From an uncultured Bacteroides sp. (GTDB lineage: Bacteria; Bacteroidota; Bacteroidia; Bacteroidales; Bacteroidaceae): DNA of 16,264 nt. Position numbers and translations under genes: made by a program. Shown piece by piece: positions 7,646 to 15,623 of this stretch; position 1 is the stretch's first letter, and each line of letters begins with the position of its first letter. The notes under the pieces are model-generated. The model did no database searches. It was not told the DNA's origin and was given only the letters and a program-made list of their open reading frames with translations. The stretch spans positions 1-16,264 of the forward strand of contig USSR01000074.1 in assembly GCA_900557355.1 (NCBI GenBank), written 5' to 3'.

Positions 7646-7669
7646 TGTACATGGTTTATACCCTTATTT

Positions 7670-9715
7670 ATGAATATACAAAGAACTAAAAGCAATAGAA
7701 TTGTAATAGATAAGCATGCCTATATACTACGGTTATGTTTATTCATCTATTTATTCTTATCTCCTCTTCATCTGCATGCCCAACAAAAAGGAGATACCAT
7801 AACCAATAAGACGCATGAAATTCCCGGAGTAACCATAAAAGCCAGACGAGCCCCGCAAAAAGTTTCGGCAGCAACTCCCACACAAATTATCACAAAAGAT
7901 AATATTGAACGCCTTGGTCTGCAAAACATGGCGGATGCAGTGCGTCATTTCACTGGTGCCAATGTGAAAGATTATGGTGGAGTAGGCGGACTCAAGACCG
8001 TCTCTATACGAAATCTGGGTGCAGCGCATACAGCTATCAGCTATGACGGAATAGCCGTCAGCAACTGCCAGGCCGGACAAATAGATATAGGCAGGTTCTC
8101 ACTCGATAATGTCGCTTTACTCTCCTTAGCCATCGGACAGAGTGACAATCTGCTACAGCCTGCCCGCCTTTACGCCTCAGCCGGTGTACTCAACATAGAG
8201 ACAGAAGTCCCCCTGTTCACAGGAAAATATTCTTTTCAAGGTCGCATAAAGGGAGGTTCTTATGGTATGGTAAACCCTTCACTGCGCTGGGCGCAACGCT
8301 TAGGCAAACAGACAACCCTCACCGTGGACGGCAACTTTCTGAGAGCAGATGGCATCTATGATTTCACCTTGGAGAATGGAAAGTACACAACCAAAGAGAG
8401 AAGATACAATTCGGACATAAACTCCTGGCATGGTGAAGCCAACCTTTTTCATACGTTCAAAGACAGCAGCAAATTAAGCATAAAAACCTATTATTTTGAT
8501 TCGGAACGTGGACTGCCCGGTGTTGTCCTTCTTTATAATCCGAATTCTTATGAGCGTTTGTGGGATAAGAATTTCTTCACTCAAGTGAAATATAAAAAGC
8601 AATTCTCCCCTCAATGGGTTTTGCAAGCCCAGGGAAAGTATAATTATTCCAAGAATAAGTATCAGGATGAAGGGGCACAATATGAAGGAGGGATTACGAC
8701 TGAGCATTACAGACAGAACGAATATTATTTGTCCGCCACTATTGTCTACTCACCCACTAAAGAGTTTTCGTTGGCTTTAGCGCAAGACGGAGCCATCAAT
8801 ACCTTATGGAATAACCTCCAGTTCTGCCCATATCCGACGCGCTACACTTCACTCACAGCATTTAGCGCAAAGTATCAGACCGGACAGTTCACAGCCATGG
8901 CGTCTCTGGTGGGTACCTACCTCACGGAGCATGTAGAAAGTGGAGAACGTCCGGAAGACATGAGTAAACTCTCCCCCAGCGCATCCATCAGTTTCCGCCC
9001 TTGGAAAGATCGGTTATTCTACATACGTGCCATGTACAAAAGCACTTTCCGGACTCCGACCTTCAATGATTTATATTACTATCGTTTAGGCAATCGCAGC
9101 CTCCGTCCCGAAAAAGCGCAGGAATACAACATAGGCATTACGTGGAGCGGTTCTCCTTGTTCATGGATAAACAACATATCCGTAACATTGGATGGGTATT
9201 ACAACCATGTAAAAGATAAAATTGTAGCATTCCCGTCAACTTATGTATGGAGAATGGCAAACTATGGAAAAGCACACATATCGGGAGTTGATTTTACTTT
9301 CTCGACGTTCATTCCTATTATCCCTCAGATAGACTTACGTATTGCGGGAGGATATACATGGCAAAAAGCCATTGATGTTACCGACAGTTCAACCAGCAAC
9401 TACAAAGACCAATTGCCCTATACACCGGAACATAGTGGAAACGGCAATATCATTGTCGAGACCCCGTGGCTAAATGTCGGATATTCCGTTGTCGGAGTAG
9501 GTAAACGATATTATCTGTCGCAAAATATTCCGGACTACAAGATAGATGGATACACAGACCATACTCTCTCTGTTTCCCATGCTTTCAAATTCAACAAATA
9601 TACACTTACGCTACAGGCGGAAGTTATCAACCTGTTAAACAAGCAGTACGAAGTTATAAAATATTATCCCATGCCGGGACGGAACTGGCAGGTTAGCGGT
9701 ACAATACAATTTTAA
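7670..9715 (+). CDS. btuB: BtuB-like TonB-dependent vitamin B12 receptor
   Basis: This outer-membrane receptor should import cobalamin with TonB energy. With the ATG at 7670 it has 681 residues. It has a basic N-region, a hydrophobic helix (about residues 19-36, LRLCLFIYLFLSPLHLHA) and likely cleavage near Ala37. A TonB-box-like GVTIKA lies at residues 53-58. The plug domain runs to about residue 165 (NMADAVRHFTG, VSIRNLG, YDGIAVSNCQAGQ). A 22-strand type beta barrel follows, with the late motif FRTPTFNDLYYYRLGNRSLRPEKAQEYN, and the protein ends in Phe (SGTIQF) as outer-membrane barrels do. Longer in-frame starts exist, at 7640 (in the platform hairpin) and upstream inside the riboswitch; the latter is not credible. 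The B12 assignment rests on the riboswitch and on btuG, btuF, btuC and btuD downstream. Confidence 0.92.
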   Translation: MNIQRTKSNRIVIDKHAYILRLCLFIYLFLSPLHLHAQQKGDTITNKTHEIPGVTIKARRAPQKVSAATPTQIITKDNIERLGLQNMADAVRHFTGANVKDYGGVGGLKTVSIRNLGAAHTAISYDGIAVSNCQAGQIDIGRFSLDNVALLSLAIGQSDNLLQPARLYASAGVLNIETEVPLFTGKYSFQGRIKGGSYGMVNPSLRWAQRLGKQTTLTVDGNFLRADGIYDFTLENGKYTTKERRYNSDINSWHGEANLFHTFKDSSKLSIKTYYFDSERGLPGVVLLYNPNSYERLWDKNFFTQVKYKKQFSPQWVLQAQGKYNYSKNKYQDEGAQYEGGITTEHYRQNEYYLSATIVYSPTKEFSLALAQDGAINTLWNNLQFCPYPTRYTSLTAFSAKYQTGQFTAMASLVGTYLTEHVESGERPEDMSKLSPSASISFRPWKDRLFYIRAMYKSTFRTPTFNDLYYYRLGNRSLRPEKAQEYNIGITWSGSPCSWINNISVTLDGYYNHVKDKIVAFPSTYVWRMANYGKAHISGVDFTFSTFIPIIPQIDLRIAGGYTWQKAIDVTDSSTSNYKDQLPYTPEHSGNGNIIVETPWLNVGYSVVGVGKRYYLSQNIPDYKIDGYTDHTLSVSHAFKFNKYTLTLQAEVINLLNKQYEVIKYYPMPGRNWQVSGTIQF

Positions 9716-9736
9716 CCCTATAAAAAACAACGTAAA

Positions 9737-10864
9737 ATGAAAATCAAAAGTTTGTTACTCAGTTTAATGTGCCTGATAGCACTAAACGTTTCTATTACAT
9801 CATGTAGTGATGATGATGACGATTATGGGCGGAATGACTCCGGAAGTACCATAGAATTGCCCCAAAAGCGTGCCTATATATTAAATGAAGGTTCTCAGGG
9901 AGCCAACAATGCAAGTATCAGTTTCTATTGTCCGGATCAGGCAAACTTTTTTGTCAAGGACATATTCCAGACACAAAACGATGCTAAATTAGGTGATACC
10001 GGTCAGGACATGATTGAATATCGTAATAGTATTTATGTTGCAGTCAATGGTTCAAGCTATATGACACGCTTAAATACGGCTGGAGTGGAACAAGCCCGCC
10101 ATGCATTCACCGTAAATGGAGCAACACCCCGCTACATGGCAGCCGACGACGGCTATGTGTATGTAACGCTGTATGGCGGCAAAGTAGTGAAACTGGATGC
10201 GCAGACACTGGAAGAAAAAGCATCTCTGAGCCTTGGGAATAATCTGGAAGGTATTGTAGAATGCAACGATAAGCTATATGTGGCAAACTCCTATAAGAAA
10301 GAGGATGCCCAATTTGTATATTTATCAGATGTATTCGTCATCAACACCAAAACATTTACATTGGAAAAGACATTAACCGTGACGGTAAACCCGAACAAAC
10401 TGACGGAGGCCAATGATAAAGTCTTTCTGATATCTTACGGGGATTATGGTACTGTGGGTTATACAGCCCAGATGATAGACCCGAAAGACAACAACAAAAT
10501 AACGGTAATCGGCACTGCCACCGATATGGTTGCCGATGATGAAAGAGGAATGGTCTACTTTGTTAATTCGGAGACGGATTATAGTAACTGGCCTGAAACC
10601 AGTACTATAAATACCTTCTACAGCTATAATGCAAATACCCTGGAGAAAAAAGATGCCAGCTTCCTGAAAAATGCCCCGGAAGAACTTGCTTCCAGTAGTG
10701 TCTACTCCATGAGTGTGAACGAAGCTAACGGAGACATTTATATAGCCACGACTTTGTATTCTGCCGGAAACGGAACAATCTACAGATTTGACCAAAACGG
10801 AAACTTTATCGACAAATTTGACTGCGGAGGCCAAAACCCCAAGAAAATCATCTTTTTTAATTAA
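9737..10864 (+). CDS. btuG: BtuG-like surface B12-binding beta-propeller lipoprotein
   Basis: The 375-residue protein has lipobox SITSC (Cys23) followed at once by SDDDDD, the acidic signal that sends Bacteroidetes lipoproteins to the cell surface. The rest is made of repeating strand-rich blades (for example YILNEGS, NSIYVAVNGS, GYVYVTLYGG, DKLYVANSY, GDIYIATTLYSAGNGTIYRF), consistent with a seven-bladed YncE/DUF5074-type propeller. In Bacteroides, proteins of this kind encoded next to btuB (BtuG) bind B12 very tightly and hand it to BtuB. That role is inferred here from family and position. The gene starts 21 bases after btuB and ends 8 bases before btuF, so it is part of the same transcript. 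Its function could not be told from the fold alone. Confidence 0.85.
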   Translation: MKIKSLLLSLMCLIALNVSITSCSDDDDDYGRNDSGSTIELPQKRAYILNEGSQGANNASISFYCPDQANFFVKDIFQTQNDAKLGDTGQDMIEYRNSIYVAVNGSSYMTRLNTAGVEQARHAFTVNGATPRYMAADDGYVYVTLYGGKVVKLDAQTLEEKASLSLGNNLEGIVECNDKLYVANSYKKEDAQFVYLSDVFVINTKTFTLEKTLTVTVNPNKLTEANDKVFLISYGDYGTVGYTAQMIDPKDNNKITVIGTATDMVADDERGMVYFVNSETDYSNWPETSTINTFYSYNANTLEKKDASFLKNAPEELASSSVYSMSVNEANGDIYIATTLYSAGNGTIYRFDQNGNFIDKFDCGGQNPKKIIFFN

Positions 10865-10872
10865 TATCTGAA

Positions 10873-11992
10873 ATGTATCTGCACAAAGGATTACAATTTA
10901 TTTCAATAGCAATCACAGTGTTACTTCTCTCCGCCTGCAGCGGGAGAAGCAACACCTCTTCTACCTCTGTACAAGGTGACACCATCACCTTGCGGTATTC
11001 CGAGAACCTTTCTATAGTTGATTACGAAGACTATACCCTTGCACAATTACGCAATCCCTGGGATACAACGAAAATTTTGCATACCTATATTTTAGTAGAT
11101 AAAGAGCAGAAGCTCCCCGAAGAACTGCCCGCAGGAACCATCGTCCGCACTCCGTTAAGCAAAGCCGTCATCTACTCCTCCGTGCATTGCAGTCTGTTGA
11201 AGAAGCTTGGTGCACTGGGTAGCATTGGTGGTGTATGCGACCTGAAATACATCAAGATGCCGGAAATAGAAGAAGGATGCCGGAACGGATCAATTGCCGA
11301 CGTAGGCGACGGCATGAATCCTAATATTGAAAAAATCATAGACCTTCATCCGGATGCAATACTCCTCTCCCCTTTTGAAAACAGTGGCGGGTTCGGGCGG
11401 GGGGAGGGGTGCCGAATATATGGAGACCTCCGCACTGGGGCGCGCTGAATGGATGCATTTCTACGGTTTATTGTTTGGAAAGCAACAAGTGGCGGACAGC
11501 TTGTTTGCATCAGTGGAACAGAATTATAATGAACTGAAGAACTTGGTTGCACCCATTTCTTATGCTCCTTCGGTGATGTGTGATTTGAAAACAAGTTCCA
11601 CTTGGTATACTCCGGGCGGCAACAGTACTATCTCCAAACTATATACCGATGCGAGTGCCAATTATATTTTCCGGGAAGATACACATAGCGGTTCCCTTCC
11701 CTATCCCTTCGAGGTTATCTTTGAGAAAGGACAACAGGCGGACGTCTGGCTGATACGCTACAACCAACCCGCAGATAAGACCTATAGTGAACTGGAAAAA
11801 GAATTTGCCCCTTATGCAGGTTTCCGTGCTTTCAAGGAACGGAACATCTATGGATGCAACACCAATCGGGTGCCTTTCTATGAAGAAACGCCTTTCCAAC
11901 CGGACTGGTTATTGAAAGATTTAATAAAAATCTTCCATCCTTCGATGTTAGAAGGATACGAGTTAAAATATTATAGTAAATTAGCGGAATAA
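10873..11992 (+). pseudogene. btuF: BtuF-like B12-binding lipoprotein, broken by a frame change
   Basis: This should be the substrate-binding protein of the B12 ABC importer. The N-terminal part (10873-11448) has lipobox LLSAC (Cys22) and a periplasmic-binding-protein fold segment (KAVIYSSVHCSLLKKLGALGSIGGVCD, then HPDAILLSPFENSGG). The reading frame is then lost in the tract at 11389-11410 and runs to a stop at 11446-11448. The rest of the protein (AEYMETSALGRAEWMHFYG to SKLAE) continues from 11411 in the next frame and ends at 11992. From family memory, intact homologues have about nine more residues at the junction (roughly EKLGIPIIEC before A-[DE]-YME), so bases seem deleted as well as the frame shifted. 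Either the gene is inactive or the sequence is wrong at this G-rich site. Everything else in it looks well conserved, which suggests a recent lesion or an error. Confidence 0.85.
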
Positions 11993-12003
11993 AATTTAAT
12001 GGT

Positions 12004-13035
12004 TTGAAAGGCAAAGGATATATATATGGTATTGTACTGTCGGTTCTCATTCTTTTATTGATGACCGCTAATCTCTGGTTTGGTTCGATAAGTATTCCCG
12101 CCGGAGCAGTGTGGAATATTCTATCAGGAAATGAAGTAGAGAAAGCCAGCTGGACTTTTATCATCTGGGAGTCCCGTCTGCCACAAGCCGTCACGGCTCT
12201 GCTATGTGGCGCCGCACTCGCAGCTTCAGGACTGATGCTGCAAACGGCATTCAACAACCCACTGGCAGGTCCATCCATCCTGGGCATTAACTCAGGAGCA
12301 AGTCTTGGTGTCGCATTGGTGATGTTAGCCAGTGGAGGAAGCATTGCTACAGGGGTATTCACCTTATCCGGTTTCTTCTCCGTGATACTTGGTGCCTTCA
12401 TCGGGTCGATGGTGGTAATGGGACTTATCCTTTTCTTTTCTACACTGATTAAAAGCAATATCATGCTGCTGATTACAGGTATCATGATTGGTTATATCAC
12501 TTCTTCCGCTATATCACTGCTCAATTTCTTTGCAACAGCCGAAGGGGTACATTCTTATATGATATGGGGTATGGGAAACTTTGGAGGGGTCTCATTGCAA
12601 CAGCTCCCCTATTTCTCTATTTTCTGTCTGGCAGGTTTGTTACTTTCCATCTTGCTTATCAAACCTCTGAATGCCCTGCTACTGGGTACACGCTATGCTG
12701 AAAACTTAGGAGTAAACATCCGTCGCACAAGAAATCTGCTACTGATTGCTACCGGACTACTGACAGCTGTCACCACTGCTTTCTGCGGACCTGTGGCTTT
12801 CATCGGTCTGGCCGTTCCTCATATCTCCCGCCTGATGCTGGGCACATCCAATCATAATTCACTGCTTCCCGTTACTTTGCTGACGGGCGGTGTGATTGCT
12901 TTGCTCTGCAATCTGATCTGCATTCTTCCGGGCGAAGCAGGTATTATTCCTCTCAATGCGGTAACTCCAGTACTGGGTGCGCCTGTTATCATTTATGTCA
13001 TTGTCAACCAACGTAAAATACAATACTTCAACTGA
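12004..13035 (+). CDS. btuC: BtuC-like vitamin B12 ABC transporter permease (FecCD family)
   Basis: This inner-membrane permease forms the channel of the B12 importer with the ATPase at 13035. Its 343 residues contain about nine or ten hydrophobic helices, and family segments include WESRLPQAVTALLCGAALAASG, NPLAGPSILGINSGASLG and GPVAFIGLAVPHISRLMLG (all FecCD hallmarks). The start is unusual: the only start that keeps the first membrane helix (YGIVLSVLILLLMTANLWFG) is TTG at 12004. An ATG at 11999 overlaps it but reads ATGGTTTGA and stops. One added base in the T-run would join that ATG to this frame. The next in-frame ATG (12061) cuts into helix 1. It starts 11 bases after btuF and shares one base with btuD (TGATG). 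Confidence 0.9.
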   Translation: MKGKGYIYGIVLSVLILLLMTANLWFGSISIPAGAVWNILSGNEVEKASWTFIIWESRLPQAVTALLCGAALAASGLMLQTAFNNPLAGPSILGINSGASLGVALVMLASGGSIATGVFTLSGFFSVILGAFIGSMVVMGLILFFSTLIKSNIMLLITGIMIGYITSSAISLLNFFATAEGVHSYMIWGMGNFGGVSLQQLPYFSIFCLAGLLLSILLIKPLNALLLGTRYAENLGVNIRRTRNLLLIATGLLTAVTTAFCGPVAFIGLAVPHISRLMLGTSNHNSLLPVTLLTGGVIALLCNLICILPGEAGIIPLNAVTPVLGAPVIIYVIVNQRKIQYFN

Positions 13036-14036
13036 TGGAGAAAGCTGTTATCACCGCAAGCGATTTATGCATCGGCTACCGCCAGGGAAAGCAAGAAAAA
13101 CGGATACATGAGCATCTCTTCTTCCGGCTCTACCCCGGAGAACTGACTTGTCTGCTGGGAGCTAACGGAACCGGCAAATCGACTCTGCTCCGCACTATGG
13201 CTGCTTCACAACCAGCGTTGTCGGGTGAATTACTTGTACAGGAAAAGCCGTTGTCCGCCTATTCAGAGAAAGAACGTTCACGTACCATCGGTGTAGTACT
13301 AACAGACAAGACACAGGCAGGCGGACTGACTGTATATGAGTTGGTAGCCTTGGGACGGCAACCTCATACGGGGTTCTTCGGCAGATTGAACAAAACGGAT
13401 CATTCTATCATTGAAGAAGCTCTGGAAGCTGTAAGCATCAGCCATAAAGCCCACAGTTATACCGCAGAGCTATCGGATGGAGAACGGCAGAAGGTTATGA
13501 TTGCCAAGGCATTGGTACAAGAGTGTCCGCTCATTCTGCTGGATGAACCGACAGCTTTCCTGGATGTAGTGAGTCGTATTGAAATTATGACGTTGCTTCA
13601 TCGCTTGGCAGTAGAACAAAAGAAAGCAATTCTGCTTTCCACTCATGACATAGAACAGGCATTGGTACTGGCAGATAAACTTTGGTTACTTTCCAAAGAA
13701 AACGGACTGCAATGCGGAGTAACGGAAGATATGATTCTGAGTCACCGGATGGACGGCTTGTTCTCCCGTAACGATATCCGGTTTGATTATGCGCACGGGG
13801 TATATTATCCCAAAGTAGACAGCCACCACCGTATCAGTGTAGAAGCCAATGATGAAGTATTACTGCATTGGACAACAAACGCACTCAATCGTCATGGATA
13901 CGCTTGTCACCCTGTCTCTTCACCGGAAACCAACGAATCGCCGCGTTTGCAGGTTTTAGCTGCCGACCACTTCATATTACACACAGAGGGACAACACGAA
14001 TATCATTCTTTTGAACAGTTGCTTGCAAACATCTGA
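13035..14036 (+). CDS. btuD: BtuD-like vitamin B12 ABC transporter ATPase
   Basis: This cytoplasmic ATPase powers the BtuC channel. Its 333 residues show Walker A GANGTGKST (42-50), signature LSDGERQ (146-152), Walker B LILLDEP (166-172) and the switch His204 in STHD. The Q-loop position reads VVLTDK near residues 87-92, without the usual Gln. The ATPase core ends near residue 245. A tail of about 85 residues follows that ordinary FecE/BtuD proteins (about 250-260 residues) lack; it is mixed alpha/beta in look, and I do not recognise its family. The ATG overlaps the btuC stop by one base, implying translational coupling. The stop codon directly abuts the stop of the opposite-strand methyltransferase. 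Other substrates of this family (haem, siderophores) are less likely, given the riboswitch. Confidence 0.92.
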   Translation: MEKAVITASDLCIGYRQGKQEKRIHEHLFFRLYPGELTCLLGANGTGKSTLLRTMAASQPALSGELLVQEKPLSAYSEKERSRTIGVVLTDKTQAGGLTVYELVALGRQPHTGFFGRLNKTDHSIIEEALEAVSISHKAHSYTAELSDGERQKVMIAKALVQECPLILLDEPTAFLDVVSRIEIMTLLHRLAVEQKKAILLSTHDIEQALVLADKLWLLSKENGLQCGVTEDMILSHRMDGLFSRNDIRFDYAHGVYYPKVDSHHRISVEANDEVLLHWTTNALNRHGYACHPVSSPETNESPRLQVLAADHFILHTEGQHEYHSFEQLLANI

Positions 14037-15482
14037 TTAAGATTTCAGTAGCATCAGTATCTCATCCGGCAAGTATCCGCTCCGGATGCGCCACTCCTGC
14101 GGGTAAAGGTTATTAGCCCGGTTACCGATATTCTTCACAAAGCCCAGAGGAATATTCTTATACGTCAACAGCACATAACCGCGTGGAGCAGAACCGGAAA
14201 GTACAATGGCTTCCTTACGCAAATAAGCAATAGCCTGTTCATAAGAGATCTCTTCACGAGGAAAAGCATCGGAAACCGGTACAGTGCTCATAGCAAGAGC
14301 ATGATTGGGAATCAAGTCTTTTCCTTTCACTTCGGCAAGAGTAACACCTGCCTGAACAACGCGAAGGGATTGTTGGAAAATGGATAATTCGGATATATAT
14401 TCTTTAGGGAAAGCTGTAATATTCATTCCATTTGCAGAAACTTCATAGTCCTCTGCCGAAAGAAGCCAGGCACGTGCAGCCAATAATTGTTCCTTAGATG
14501 CTCCGGCGTTAACTTTAGAGCTACCCGTTTTTTTCTTTCCTTGTGAAGAAGTGGATTTGTAGCGGATTTGTGCTGCCTCTCCTTCCGGTTTACGAAGCAC
14601 GGCAAGGAAAAAGCCTTCACCCTTTATACGGTGAGGCAGGAAACGATATATAGGAAAATCTTCACCTACAAGCAAGTTTCCGGTAATGTTCCACGCTGCC
14701 GGAGCATCTACAGGAAGTATCTCTGCACCGAATTCATCGTGCGTCCAACGGATATTTTCTTCATCTTCCTTTGTGTTATACGTACAAGTGCTATAGATAA
14801 GCAACCCACCGGGTTTCAGACTGGGCCATATATCGGAGATGATGCGCCGTTGACGTTGCCAGCAGATTTCCACATTCTCCGGACTCCACTCGCTGACGGC
14901 AACAGGATCTTTACGGAACATGCCTTCACCGGAACAGGGAACATCGGTCAGGATAACATCGAAGAAATCTTCCAGACCAGCGAAATCTGCCGGATCATTA
15001 TTGGTCACCACGACACCAGGATGCCCCCACTTCGTCAGATTCTCCGCCAGAATTTGCGAACGGTTACGAATCACTTCGTTTGCTACCAGCAGGCTACCCT
15101 CGGGCAATACACTGCGAGCATGAGTAGATTTTCCACCGGGAGCAGCGCAAAGGTCAAGCATTACAGAGGGTGTTTCGCCGATATATTGCTTTAATGCCTG
15201 CTCCACAAACATGGAAGATGCTTCCTGTACATAATAACATCCGGCATGAAACAACGGATCGAAGGTAAACGTCAATCGACGGTCGAGATAGTAACCTGTT
15301 GCCGACCAAGGCACACGATCGGAAGAGGCATGAAAAAGACTGAATGAAGAACTGGATAGTTTTTCTTCATTCAGTCGGATGCTTACGGGCTGTTCGTCAT
15401 TCAAGGCATCAGCCAGTTTGTTATATTCTTCATCTCCCAGGAGGGAACGGGTACGGTCTGCAAAAGATACGGGTAAGTCCAT
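14037..15482 (-). CDS. RsmF-like rRNA (cytosine-5) methyltransferase (NOL1/NOP2/Sun family)
   Basis: This enzyme should transfer a methyl group from S-adenosylmethionine to C5 of a cytosine in 16S rRNA or another RNA. With the ATG at 15482 it has 481 residues. An N-terminal RNA-binding part (1-100) is followed by the SAM-binding motif LDLCAAPGGKST (109-120). Motif IV TDVPCSGEG contains Cys183, and motif VI STCTYN contains catalytic Cys233. A C-terminal RsmF-type/PUA-like region follows from about residue 300, with PRGYVLLTYKNIPLGFVKN and NNLYPQEWRI. The frame is open up to 15611, but that extension has no conserved look and would start before the promoter box at 15505-15512, so 15482 is preferred. 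The exact RNA target is not shown by sequence. It appears to be a single-gene unit. Confidence 0.92.
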   Translation of the reverse strand: MDLPVSFADRTRSLLGDEEYNKLADALNDEQPVSIRLNEEKLSSSSFSLFHASSDRVPWSATGYYLDRRLTFTFDPLFHAGCYYVQEASSMFVEQALKQYIGETPSVMLDLCAAPGGKSTHARSVLPEGSLLVANEVIRNRSQILAENLTKWGHPGVVVTNNDPADFAGLEDFFDVILTDVPCSGEGMFRKDPVAVSEWSPENVEICWQRQRRIISDIWPSLKPGGLLIYSTCTYNTKEDEENIRWTHDEFGAEILPVDAPAAWNITGNLLVGEDFPIYRFLPHRIKGEGFFLAVLRKPEGEAAQIRYKSTSSQGKKKTGSSKVNAGASKEQLLAARAWLLSAEDYEVSANGMNITAFPKEYISELSIFQQSLRVVQAGVTLAEVKGKDLIPNHALAMSTVPVSDAFPREEISYEQAIAYLRKEAIVLSGSAPRGYVLLTYKNIPLGFVKNIGNRANNLYPQEWRIRSGYLPDEILMLLKS

Positions 15483-15504
15483 GTGCCAAATTATTTTATG
15501 TCCG

Positions 15505-15512
15505 CAAAGGTA
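15505..15512 (-). promoter_or_regulatory. -7 promoter element of the methyltransferase gene
   Basis: Read on the - strand this is TACCTTTG, a full match to TAnnTTTG. It lies 22 bases upstream of the ATG at 15482, which gives a leader of about 16 bases. It supports 15482 over the longer start at 15611. The -33 region is only A/T-rich, without a clear TTTG. Confidence 0.6.
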
Positions 15513-15591
15513 ATGCAAATCAAATGCATAACTTTCATGCTTGCATAAAAAAGTTATGTTAAGATGTAGCTTATCTTCTTCAAAGGAACAT

Positions 15592-15618
15592 AAAAAGGCG
15601 ATACAAGACAAAACCGCC
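15592..15618 (-). terminator. Weak candidate terminator after the TonB-dependent receptor
   Basis: On the - strand GGCG (from 15618) can pair with CGCC (ending 15597) across a 14-base loop, followed by a TTTTT run. It lies just after the receptor stop codon at 15624-15626, a suitable place. The stem is only four pairs, so it is tentative. Confidence 0.3.
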
Positions 15619-15623
15619 GGGTA

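Noticed and set aside
7508..7669. Longer N terminus for the B12 receptor starting at 7508.
   Set aside because: This start lies inside the riboswitch aptamer and would put more than 50 odd residues before the signal peptide.
11389..11411. Programmed ribosomal frameshifting to make full-length BtuF.
   Set aside because: No slippery heptamer with a downstream stem is evident, and about nine family residues would still be missing after a frame change, so a deletion or sequence error fits better.
14568..15194. 208-codon + strand open frame opposite the methyltransferase.
   Set aside because: It overlaps the SAM-binding and catalytic motifs of a clear gene on the other strand and shows no domain of its own.
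15483..15611. Longer N terminus for the methyltransferase starting at 15611.
   Set aside because: A promoter box at 15505-15512 falls inside it, and the added residues are Cys/His/Leu-rich without resemblance to the family.
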